From NCBI GenBank assembly GCA_036803025.1, contig DAIRVC010000018.1, forward strand, positions 1-25,194: 25,194 nucleotides of DNA. The letters are read 5' to 3'. Below are positions 14,330 to 20,744 of the stretch, piece after piece. The position numbers were made by a program, and so were the translations under genes. The stretch's first letter is position 1. Every line of letters begins with the position of its first letter. The notes under the pieces are model-generated. The model made no database searches. It was not told where the DNA came from and saw only the letters and a program-made list of their open reading frames with translations. Source of the stretch: DAIRVC01 sp036803025. Its GTDB lineage: Bacteria; Chloroflexota; Anaerolineae; Anaerolineales; E44-bin32.

Positions 14330-15029
14330 GGTCAAGACCGTCCTGGTCGTGGACGACGAGCCGCGCTACTTGCGCCTGATGGAAGTCAACCTGAACACCG
14401 AGAGCTACCGGGTGATCACCGCCGCCGACGGCCAGCAGGCCATCGACCGCACTGCGGCGGAGAAGCCAGACTTGATCCTGCTCGACGTGATGATGCCGGT
14501 CATGGACGGGTTCACCGCCTGTGAGCGCATCCGCGAGTTCTCGGCCGTGCCGATCATCATCATCACTGCCAAGGGCGAGGAGCGCGATCGGGTGCGCGGT
14601 CTGGATGCCGGCGCCGACGACTACATCGTCAAGCCGTTCTCGGCACAGGAACTGCTGGCGCGCGTGCGGGCGGTGCTCCGGCGGGCCGAGCGCCAGCAGG
14701 CCTCCGATTTCCACCAACCGGTGCTCACCCACCACGAGCTGACCATCGACCTGCCGCGGGCGCTGGTGACCTCCACCGGTAGGGAGATCGCCCTGACGGC
14801 GACCGAATATCGCCTGCTGCAGACCCTGGCCGCCTCCCTGGGTCAGGTGATGACGGCCGAAGAGCTGTTGACCACCGTCTGGGGGCCGGAGTACAAAGAC
14901 GACAAGGAGATCTTGTGGGTGTGCCTCAGCCGACTGCGTCAGAAGATCGAACCCGATCCGAAGAATCCGATCCACATCGTCACCCGGCAGGGGATCGGCT
15001 ACCTCATGCCTCCTGAGAAGCCGTTCTAG
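14322..15029 (+). CDS. OmpR/PhoB-family response regulator
   Basis: This 235-residue protein has an N-terminal receiver with VVDDEP (9-14), phosphoacceptor D55 in LILLDVMMPVMDG, T82 and K104 in DDYIVKPF. A linker and a C-terminal winged helix follow, from about residue 130 to 232 (LTATEYRLLQTLAASLGQVMT in the N-terminal part, then the recognition region KEILWVCLSRLRQKIE and the wing HIVTRQGIGYLM). This is the KdpE/PhoB arrangement: phosphorylation drives dimerisation and DNA binding. The ATG at 14322 is fixed by the receiver start; there is no strong ribosome site. Its position after the GAF kinase points to a kinase-regulator pair, but the gap between them weakens this. The TadZ-like gene follows 24 nt downstream. 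Confidence 0.92.
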   Translation: MSEVKTVLVVDDEPRYLRLMEVNLNTESYRVITAADGQQAIDRTAAEKPDLILLDVMMPVMDGFTACERIREFSAVPIIIITAKGEERDRVRGLDAGADDYIVKPFSAQELLARVRAVLRRAERQQASDFHQPVLTHHELTIDLPRALVTSTGREIALTATEYRLLQTLAASLGQVMTAEELLTTVWGPEYKDDKEILWVCLSRLRQKIEPDPKNPIHIVTRQGIGYLMPPEKPF

Positions 15030-15053
15030 GCCAAGCGGACCGTGGAGGGGAAC

Positions 15054-16217
15054 TTGCCTGAGGCGACCGTCCTGCTGATCGAACCGGACACCAAGACCGC
15101 CGGATTCGTGCGGCACATGCTCTCGGGCGCCGGCTACCGACTGCTGCACACCACCTCCGGCAAGGAAGGGCTGATCATTGCCTGGCGCGACCAGCCCGAC
15201 GCCGTCATCCTGGAGATGGCCCTGCCCGATATCGACGGACCGGAAGTCGTCCGCCGGCTGCGCCGGGATCGGCGCACCGCGCAGAAGCCGATCTTCGGCT
15301 TGACCGCACGCAGCGCCCCCGAGGAGGTCAAGGCCGGGCTGGAAGCGGGCCTCAACGAGTACATTCTCAAACAGCCGGATGCGATCGACCTGCTGCTGCG
15401 GCACCTGGCCGCCCTGCCGCGCCAGGCGTCGGCCCAGGCGGCGCGCCCAGACGCGGGGCAGACCGGCCGGATGCTCGCCTTCCTGAGCGCCAACGGCGGC
15501 GCCGGCACCTCCTCGCTGTGCGTGAACATCGCTCACGAGTTCGCCCGGCTGCGCCCGGAGGCGCGCGTGGCGGTCGTGGACCTGGTTCTGCCTCTCGGTT
15601 CGCTGGCCTACATCACCGGCGGCGAACCGCGCACCGACCTGATGAAGCTGACCCAACTCTCGCCCCAGGAGCTCAACCCGGAGGCACTGCGGCGCATGCT
15701 CCCCTCCCCGCGCGCCTGGGATTTCCAGCTCGTGCCCGGCGCCACCGATCCCCTGCAGGCCTCGGGGCTTCAAGCCGACCGCCTGGGGCCGATGATCCAG
15801 GCGACCCGCTCGGCCTTCGACTACGTATTCGTCGACATCGGACGGAACCTCTCACCGCTGGCCATGCTCGTCCTGGCCCAGGCCGACCTGCTGTGCATCG
15901 TGTTCACACCTGAAGCGGCCGTCCTGGGCAATACTCGCGCGCTGATGAGCTACCTCCAGGTCGAGGACATCCCGGCCGAGAAGCTCTTCCTTGTCTCGAA
16001 TTTGCCGCTGCGGCTCTCCGGGATGAGCACGGAGGAGATCGAGAAGAGCCTGGGGCGCAAGGTGGAGGGCGCCGTCTTCCACATGGGCGAGAATCTCAGC
16101 CGGGCCAGCTCGCTGCATCTGCCGCTCTCGATGCGCTTCGGCGAGGAGAACAGCACCGAATCGCTTCGCCAGGCGGCCGCCGGCCTCCTGGCGCGATTGG
16201 GGAATGCCGCTCAGTGA
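15054..16217 (+). CDS. TadZ/CpaE-like protein: pseudo-receiver plus degenerate ParA/MinD ATPase
   Basis: This 387-residue protein begins with a CheY-like domain (residues 1-120) in which the phosphoacceptor Asp is replaced by E54 (VILEMALPDIDG), while T84 and K106 are kept. A SIMIBI ATPase domain follows, whose P-loop reads SANGGAGTSSL (about 145-155). The signature Lys is Asn, and the GKT Lys/Thr pair is TS. Further motifs are VVDLVLPLGSL and FDYVFVDIGRNL. This architecture matches TadZ/CpaE, which position Tad/Flp pilus machinery at the pole and commonly have an atypical receiver and an altered P-loop. No other tad gene is in the window. I chose the TTG at 15054 because GGAGGGG lies 5 nt before it; a GTG at 15042 would add four residues and has no ribosome site. 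Confidence 0.85.
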   Translation: MPEATVLLIEPDTKTAGFVRHMLSGAGYRLLHTTSGKEGLIIAWRDQPDAVILEMALPDIDGPEVVRRLRRDRRTAQKPIFGLTARSAPEEVKAGLEAGLNEYILKQPDAIDLLLRHLAALPRQASAQAARPDAGQTGRMLAFLSANGGAGTSSLCVNIAHEFARLRPEARVAVVDLVLPLGSLAYITGGEPRTDLMKLTQLSPQELNPEALRRMLPSPRAWDFQLVPGATDPLQASGLQADRLGPMIQATRSAFDYVFVDIGRNLSPLAMLVLAQADLLCIVFTPEAAVLGNTRALMSYLQVEDIPAEKLFLVSNLPLRLSGMSTEEIEKSLGRKVEGAVFHMGENLSRASSLHLPLSMRFGEENSTESLRQAAAGLLARLGNAAQ

Positions 16218-16291
16218 CGGCCCCGCCGCGTCTCTCGCGGCAGCCGGCCTCCGGCAGACGACGTGCGACAGCGGCGGGAGTCGCGTGCATC

Positions 16292-16300
16292 TGCTATAAT
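16292..16300 (+). promoter_or_regulatory. Extended -10 promoter of the double-XRE gene
   Basis: TGCTATAAT (16292-16300) is a perfect extended -10 (TG-n-TATAAT). Transcription would start near 16307, 24 nt before the ATG at 16331, leaving room for the GGAG ribosome site. No -35 box is needed or seen. It separates the XRE-TPR pair from the TadZ gene transcriptionally. Confidence 0.6.
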
Positions 16301-16330
16301 CCCGGCCACTGATGCGACTGGAGCACACCC

Positions 16331-17002
16331 ATGGGCGATCGACAATCGTTGTCCCTGCGCGCGAAGATGCTCGGCGCCACGATGCGGATGGCGCGCAAGG
16401 CAGCCAAGAAGAGCCTGAAAGAAGCGGCTGCCTTGATCGGGACGACGCCCGGGATGCTGGCCGCGTATGAGACCGGCCGGCGCAGCATCTCGCTGCCGGA
16501 GCTCGAGCTCTACGCCTATCACCTGGGCATTCCCCTGCGCCAGTTCTGGAATTTCGAAGAGACCGAACAGGCGCCGATCGTCGGCGAGGACCTGCCGGTC
16601 GTCCTGGGCCTGCGCAACCGGATGATCGCCGCCGTCCTGCACGGGCACCGGACGGATGCGGGCCTCTCGGCCCGACAACTGGCCGAGGCCACCGGCCTGA
16701 CGACCAGCAAGATCAACGCCTATGAGCGCGGCGACCGACCGATCCCGATTCCGCACCTGGAGTCCATCGCCGGCGCCCTCGGACACGACGTCCAGGACTA
16801 CGTCGATCGCCAGGGACCCGTGGGAGATTGGGACGCTTCCCAGCGTGCCCTCAAGGCCTTCCTGCGCATGACACCCAAGCTGCGCGAGTTCATCGCTGAT
16901 CCGGAAAACCGGCCGTACCTCGAGTTGGCCCGGCGCATGAGCGATCTGTCGATGGAGAAGTTGCGCGGACTTGGAGAGGGCCTGATCGATATCACCGAGT
17001 GA
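16331..17002 (+). CDS. Tandem XRE-type helix-turn-helix regulator
   Basis: This 223-residue protein has two XRE/Cro-like DNA-binding domains in a row. The first is at about residues 10-70 (LKEAAALIGTTPGMLAAYETG, then SLPELELYAYHLGIPLRQF). The second is at about 92-155 (LSARQLAEATGLTTSKINAYE, then IPHLESIAGALGHDVQDY). A helical C-terminal region of about 65 residues follows (ALKAFLRMTPKLREFI; RPYLELARRMSDLSMEKLRGL). Two such domains in one chain could bind a long operator or two half-sites without dimerising. GGAG lies 7 nt before the ATG. The stop overlaps the GTG of the TPR gene (GTGA), so the two proteins are made together and may act together. Confidence 0.88.
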   Translation: MGDRQSLSLRAKMLGATMRMARKAAKKSLKEAAALIGTTPGMLAAYETGRRSISLPELELYAYHLGIPLRQFWNFEETEQAPIVGEDLPVVLGLRNRMIAAVLHGHRTDAGLSARQLAEATGLTTSKINAYERGDRPIPIPHLESIAGALGHDVQDYVDRQGPVGDWDASQRALKAFLRMTPKLREFIADPENRPYLELARRMSDLSMEKLRGLGEGLIDITE

Positions 17003-17547
17003 GCGACCCCGGTCTTCCCCCTGAGCAGCGGATGAAGGCGGCGACGGCCGCCTACCGCCGAGGCGACTGGGATCCGGCTGCGCGAGATTTCGCTGAGGCA
17101 CGCCGGGCATACCTGGACGCCGGCCAGCCGATCCTGGCCGCGCAGGCGGCCAACAATCTCTCTGTGACCCTTCTGCAGGCCGGCCGGGCGCAACCTGCCC
17201 TGGATGCCGTTCTGGGGACCCCGGAGACCTTTCTGGCCGCGGGCGAGACCGGGCTTGCGGCACAGGCGCAAGGGAACTTGGGCGCCGCGCTCGAAGCCTG
17301 CGACCGACTCGAGGAGGCCGAGCAGGCCTTCATCCGCTCGATCGAGCTGTTCAGCGAGACTCCCGACGAAGAAAACCGCGCACTCAGCCTGCAGGCGCTC
17401 TCTCGGATTCAGCTCCGTCTGGGCAAGCCGATCCAGGCGCTCGGCAGCATGCAGTCCGGACTCGAGGGAGCCGGCCGCCTATCACCGACGCGGCGTCTCC
17501 TTCGGAAGCTCCTGCGCCTTCCCGGCCGGCTTCTGAACAATCGCTGA
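16999..17547 (+). CDS. TPR-repeat protein coupled to the XRE regulator
   Basis: This 182-residue, all-helical protein has about three tetratricopeptide-like repeats: residues 10-45 (AATAAYRRGDWDPAARDFAEA), 47-80 (LAAQAANNLSVTLLQAGRAQ) and 88-125 (AAQAQGNLGAALEACDRLEEA). A fourth, weaker repeat follows, then a basic tail (RRLLRKLLRLPGRLLNNR). TPRs bind peptides or proteins. There is no signal peptide; the basic amphipathic tail might touch membrane or nucleic acid (inference). The GTG start overlaps the XRE stop by 4 nt with no separate ribosome site, so translation depends on the upstream gene. I infer that it is an adaptor or co-regulator of the XRE protein. Confidence 0.8.
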   Translation: MSDPGLPPEQRMKAATAAYRRGDWDPAARDFAEARRAYLDAGQPILAAQAANNLSVTLLQAGRAQPALDAVLGTPETFLAAGETGLAAQAQGNLGAALEACDRLEEAEQAFIRSIELFSETPDEENRALSLQALSRIQLRLGKPIQALGSMQSGLEGAGRLSPTRRLLRKLLRLPGRLLNNR

Positions 17548-17577
17548 CGCCCCGTATTCCTCCCAGGCACCTTCGGC

Positions 17578-18438
17578 ATGTACCGCGATCTGAGCATACA
17601 GCCCGCGACGCGCCAGGATGAGCGCGAGGTGCGCCGCCTCCTGCAGAACGCCGAACTACGCCATGAACATCTGGACTGGACCCACCCGCTCGACCTGCTC
17701 GACCAGGGCCCCTTCCTCCTGGCGCGCTCGGGCAGAGAGTGCGTCGCCTGCCTGGCTTGCTCGCCCGACCTCCCGGGGAGTGCCTGGGTGCGGTTGTTCA
17801 TGGTGGCCCCCGGCCTCAGCCCGTCTCAGGCCTGGACACAGCTCTGGCGTCCGGCGCTCGACCTCCTGATCGAGGGCGGCGTGAGCGAGGTAGGCGCCCT
17901 CCCCATCGAGAACCGGCTCGCGCCGATGCTGGAGGGGGCCGGCTTTCGGCGCACGGACGAGGTAGTGTTCCTTGCCTGGGAGGCGCCGCCGCCCCCAAGC
18001 ACCCCTGCCCCGGCCGCGTTGAGGGGTCTGCGGCTGGGTGACCTGCCGGCAGTGGCGGCTGTTGACCAACTCGCCTTCGCGCCGCTGTGGCAGCTCTCCG
18101 AGCAATCCTTGCGTCAGGCCTTCGAACAGGCGGAGGTCGCCACGGTGGCCGTGTCCGACGGGCGGCTTGTCGGCTACCAAGTCTCTACCGCCTCGAGTCT
18201 GGGCGCCCATCTGGCCCGCCTGGCGGTTCACCCTGACTTCCAGCGGCGCGGCCTGGGCAGCATGCTGGTGTCGGACGCGCTTGGCCAGCTTCATCGGCGC
18301 GGCTTCGACCGGGCGACGGTCAATACGCAGCGGAGCAACCTGCCTTCGCTGGCCCTCTACGACCGACTGGGATTCCGTCGGAGCGGTCTGGACTATCCCG
18401 TTTACACGCTGTCGTTGGGCTCGGGGCTGAGCGGCTGA
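17578..18438 (+). CDS. Tandem GNAT acetyltransferase
   Basis: This 286-residue protein consists of two GNAT-like halves. The N-terminal half (1-135) keeps the fold pattern (IQPATRQDEREVRRLL; NRLAPMLEGAGFRRTDEVVF) but lacks a clear acetyl-CoA loop. A Pro-rich linker (PPPPSTPAP) joins it to the C-terminal half. That half has motif A, HLARLAVHPDFQRRGLGSML, with the Q-R-R-G-L-G loop, and motif B around NLPSLALYDRLGFRRSG, like RimI-type enzymes. Only the second half is likely to be active. The substrate is unknown. The gene starts 30 nt after the TPR gene without a visible ribosome site, and RpiB follows 26 nt downstream. Confidence 0.83.
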   Translation: MYRDLSIQPATRQDEREVRRLLQNAELRHEHLDWTHPLDLLDQGPFLLARSGRECVACLACSPDLPGSAWVRLFMVAPGLSPSQAWTQLWRPALDLLIEGGVSEVGALPIENRLAPMLEGAGFRRTDEVVFLAWEAPPPPSTPAPAALRGLRLGDLPAVAAVDQLAFAPLWQLSEQSLRQAFEQAEVATVAVSDGRLVGYQVSTASSLGAHLARLAVHPDFQRRGLGSMLVSDALGQLHRRGFDRATVNTQRSNLPSLALYDRLGFRRSGLDYPVYTLSLGSGLSG

Positions 18439-18464
18439 GCCCGGCCGGATCGGAGGCGGACGAC

Positions 18465-18929
18465 ATGCGCGTCTTGATCGGCAGCGACCAACTCGGATTC
18501 GCCCTCAAGCAGGATCTGAAGGCCCACCTCGTCGAGCTCGGCCATGAGGTCGAAGACGCCGGGTGCTTCTCGGCCGACTCCCCGATCGACTACCCGGATG
18601 TGGCGGTCGAAGTCGCCGAGCGCATCGCCCGAGGCGTGTGCGGGCGCGGCATCCTGATATGCGGGACCGGCATCGGTATGGCGATCGCCGCCAACAAGGT
18701 CCCCGGGATTCGCGCCGCCTGCTGCCACGATCCCCTTTCGGCCGAACGCGCCCGCAAGAGCAACGACGCTCAGATCCTGACCCTGGGGGGGCACATCGTC
18801 GACCCGGCACTGGCACGTTCACTGCTGGACTGCTGGCTGGCGGCGGAGTTCGAGGGGGGTCTGTCGACGCCGAAGGTCGAGAAGCTGAAGGCACTCGACG
18901 GGCGGTACGCCCGCCAGCTGCCTGGCTGA
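18465..18929 (+). CDS. rpiB: RpiB/LacA/LacB-family sugar-phosphate isomerase
   Basis: This 154-residue protein is the normal length for ribose-5-phosphate isomerase B, which interconverts ribose 5-phosphate and ribulose 5-phosphate. It has the N-terminal GSDQLGFALK, DYPD (42-45), the active-site ICGTGIGMAIAANK (65-78) with base C66 and T68, GIRAA (81-85), and the phosphate-binding C-terminal Arg region. Two positions differ from E. coli RpiB: the His after D8 is Q9, and the His that assists ring opening (E. coli H98) is S99 in RKSNDAQ. The enzyme could therefore prefer another sugar phosphate, as LacA/LacB do. GGAGG lies 8 nt before the ATG. Its neighbours give no pathway context. Confidence 0.87.
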   Translation: MRVLIGSDQLGFALKQDLKAHLVELGHEVEDAGCFSADSPIDYPDVAVEVAERIARGVCGRGILICGTGIGMAIAANKVPGIRAACCHDPLSAERARKSNDAQILTLGGHIVDPALARSLLDCWLAAEFEGGLSTPKVEKLKALDGRYARQLPG

Positions 18930-19027
18930 TTCCGCACGCTCTTGCTGCCGCCCGACGAATGCGCCCAACCGGGCCGGCGGCCGAAGGAAGACATCAGGCC
19001 CGCGCCGATGCTCGAGCGCGCTGCGGG

Positions 19028-19750
19028 TTAATCCAGCGGCAAGGCCCTCTGCCCGGCCGGCAGGTTGCTGGACGAACCCGGTGGGAACCTGAGCCAGTCC
19101 TCGGTCGCTCGGCCAAGGTCCGCGTAGTCCCCGCGGTAGGCCGGGGGCAAGAGCGCGGCCAGTTGGTACATGATCTCGTCGGTGATCCGCTGGCGAACTT
19201 CGCGATCAATCCGCCCGGCCGGGAACTCCACACGGAACGGATTCCCGACCACGATATGGAACTCGGTTCGGCGAAGTCGGGAAAGGTTCCGGCGCAGGTT
19301 CTCGCCGCCGTAGAAGCCCAGCGGCAGCAGCGGTGCGCCGCTGCGCTGCGCCAGCAGCACGATCCCTGGGTGTCCCCGTCCCATCCGGCCGCTGCCGCTG
19401 CGAGTCCCCTCGGGGGCCACGGCCAGAATCTGCCCGGCTTGCAGGACCTCCAGCGCGCGTCGCATCGCCTCCAGGTCCGGCTCCCCGCGGCGCAGCGGGA
19501 TGGCCGACCACAGGTCGAACAGCCAGGCCATGGCCGGGTTGTCCCAGGTCTCTGCCTTGGCGAACCCGGTCACCGGGCGCGGCCTCAGATGCGTCAGGAC
19601 CAGAGGCACCTCAATGAAGTTGATGTGATTGGAGACCAGGATGAGCGGCCCGTGCGAAGGCACCTTGTCGAGCTGATCGTCGTCGACGCGGCACAGCGCC
19701 CGCGTCACCGTCCACAGGGTTCCGTCGACGAGCGTCCTGGGCGAGATCAC
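19028..19750 (-). CDS. PlsC-type 1-acyl-glycerol-3-phosphate acyltransferase-like protein
   Basis: This 240-residue protein has PlsC motifs: a block I variant SNHINFIE (40-47, His42, with Glu47 where HX4D has Asp), block II-like GFAKAETW and AIPLRRG (84-89), and block III VAPEGTRS (111-118, E114-G-T-R117). The family acylates lysophosphatidic acid to phosphatidic acid at the membrane. The Asp-to-Glu change in the charge relay is unusual and may lower activity or mark a subfamily. The GTG start at 19750 overlaps the TGA of the lipid kinase (GTGA), so both are translated together; the open frame further upstream lies inside the kinase. Kinase and acyltransferase both make or use phosphatidic acid, which supports a joint role in phospholipid metabolism. 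Confidence 0.85.
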   Translation of the reverse strand: MISPRTLVDGTLWTVTRALCRVDDDQLDKVPSHGPLILVSNHINFIEVPLVLTHLRPRPVTGFAKAETWDNPAMAWLFDLWSAIPLRRGEPDLEAMRRALEVLQAGQILAVAPEGTRSGSGRMGRGHPGIVLLAQRSGAPLLPLGFYGGENLRRNLSRLRRTEFHIVVGNPFRVEFPAGRIDREVRQRITDEIMYQLAALLPPAYRGDYADLGRATEDWLRFPPGSSSNLPAGQRALPLD

Positions 19751-20685
19751 GCCGCCTGCCCCCGCCTGGTGATCACCTCGATCTGACGCGGCAGGTTCTG
19801 CAGCTCCAATTGCGTGCCGTCCACACACAGAGTCTCGCCGTCGGCGTGCGCCGGCAGCACGCCGCTCAGGGCGGTCACGCGCACCTTCGCACTCCGGGAC
19901 GTGTGAACGTCCGGTTCTCCCGCCTGTGTGCCGCGGGTGAAATGGGTGATCAGCGCCAAGACGCGCGCCCGACTGACCTGCTCGACCAGGCTGACATCGA
20001 AGAGGCCGTCGCTCATGTCGCCGTTGGGGGCCATGTGGAACCCGCCGCCCAGTCGGCGGCCGTTCATTGTCGAGACCATTAGCGCGTTCAGCGTCCGCTC
20101 CCCGTCGTCCAGTTCCACCCGCACCTTGGGAGCGCGAAAGTAGAGGAAGATCGTCTTGAGTGCGGCGACCAGGTAGGAGGCGTAGCCGGAGAGCGGGCGC
20201 AGTTTGAGCGCTTCGAAACCGACCACGGCATCGAACCCGATGCCGACGCCGTTGCCGAAGTAGCGCCCCTCGGGATGCAGGCCGCCGCTGACCAGGCCGA
20301 CATCGATCGTAATGCGCCGGTCCTCAACCAACAGGCGGCAGCCGGCTTCGACGCCCGCGGGGACATCCACACCGTAGGCGAAGTCATTGCCCCGCCCGAC
20401 CGAGATCAGGCCGAGCGCTGCCGTTCGCCCGCCACCTGATTGTCGGGCCCGCATCAGGCCGTTCAACACCTCATTGGCCGTCCCGTCGCCGCCGGCCGCC
20501 ACCACCACCCGGCATCCGTCGGCAACGGCCCGGGCGGCCAGCTCGACCGCGTGCCAGGGCCTTTCCGTCTGGACAATGTCGAACTCAAGTCCGGCAGCCT
20601 CCAGCAGCTGTCTGATCGACGGGATCGACTTCCCTCCCATGCCTCGACCCGACGTCGGATTCACGATGATCCGGTACTCAGGCAT
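19747..20685 (-). CDS. Diacylglycerol kinase family lipid kinase (DgkB/YegS-like)
   Basis: This 312-residue protein has the DAGK catalytic features: NPTSGRG (9-15), the nucleotide-binding GGDGTANEV (65-73), SVGRGNDFA (95-103, the GTGNDFA motif with Arg for Thr), YFGNGVGIGFDA, the MAPNGDMSDGLFDV block near residue 225 and a C-terminal HADGE/VDG region. It phosphorylates diacylglycerol or a similar lipid with ATP at the inner membrane face. Length and motifs fit soluble DgkB/YegS rather than membrane DgkA. The substrate cannot be told from sequence. GAGGTGA lies 6 nt before the ATG. It overlaps the PlsC-like gene by 4 nt. Confidence 0.92.
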   Translation of the reverse strand: MPEYRIIVNPTSGRGMGGKSIPSIRQLLEAAGLEFDIVQTERPWHAVELAARAVADGCRVVVAAGGDGTANEVLNGLMRARQSGGGRTAALGLISVGRGNDFAYGVDVPAGVEAGCRLLVEDRRITIDVGLVSGGLHPEGRYFGNGVGIGFDAVVGFEALKLRPLSGYASYLVAALKTIFLYFRAPKVRVELDDGERTLNALMVSTMNGRRLGGGFHMAPNGDMSDGLFDVSLVEQVSRARVLALITHFTRGTQAGEPDVHTSRSAKVRVTALSGVLPAHADGETLCVDGTQLELQNLPRQIEVITRRGQAA

Positions 20686-20744
20686 TCTGATTCACCTCAC
20701 GCGAGGGGTGCGGGGCACGCGCACGTCTTCCTTCAGCCCCGTTG

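Noticed and set aside
12849..15029. 726-residue plus-strand frame spanning the second gap and fused to the OmpR regulator
   Set aside because: It exists only because N codons lack stops. Before the gap it is an out-of-frame shadow of the kinase (Arg/Pro/His-rich); only the regulator part is real.
14121..15773. 550-residue minus-strand frame opposite the regulator and TadZ-like genes
   Set aside because: It crosses two well-supported genes and the N run, and its composition is typical of antisense frames.
18930..19027. Terminator between rpiB and the PlsC-like gene
   Set aside because: Only a 4-bp GGCC repeat is visible, too weak to call in GC-rich sequence.
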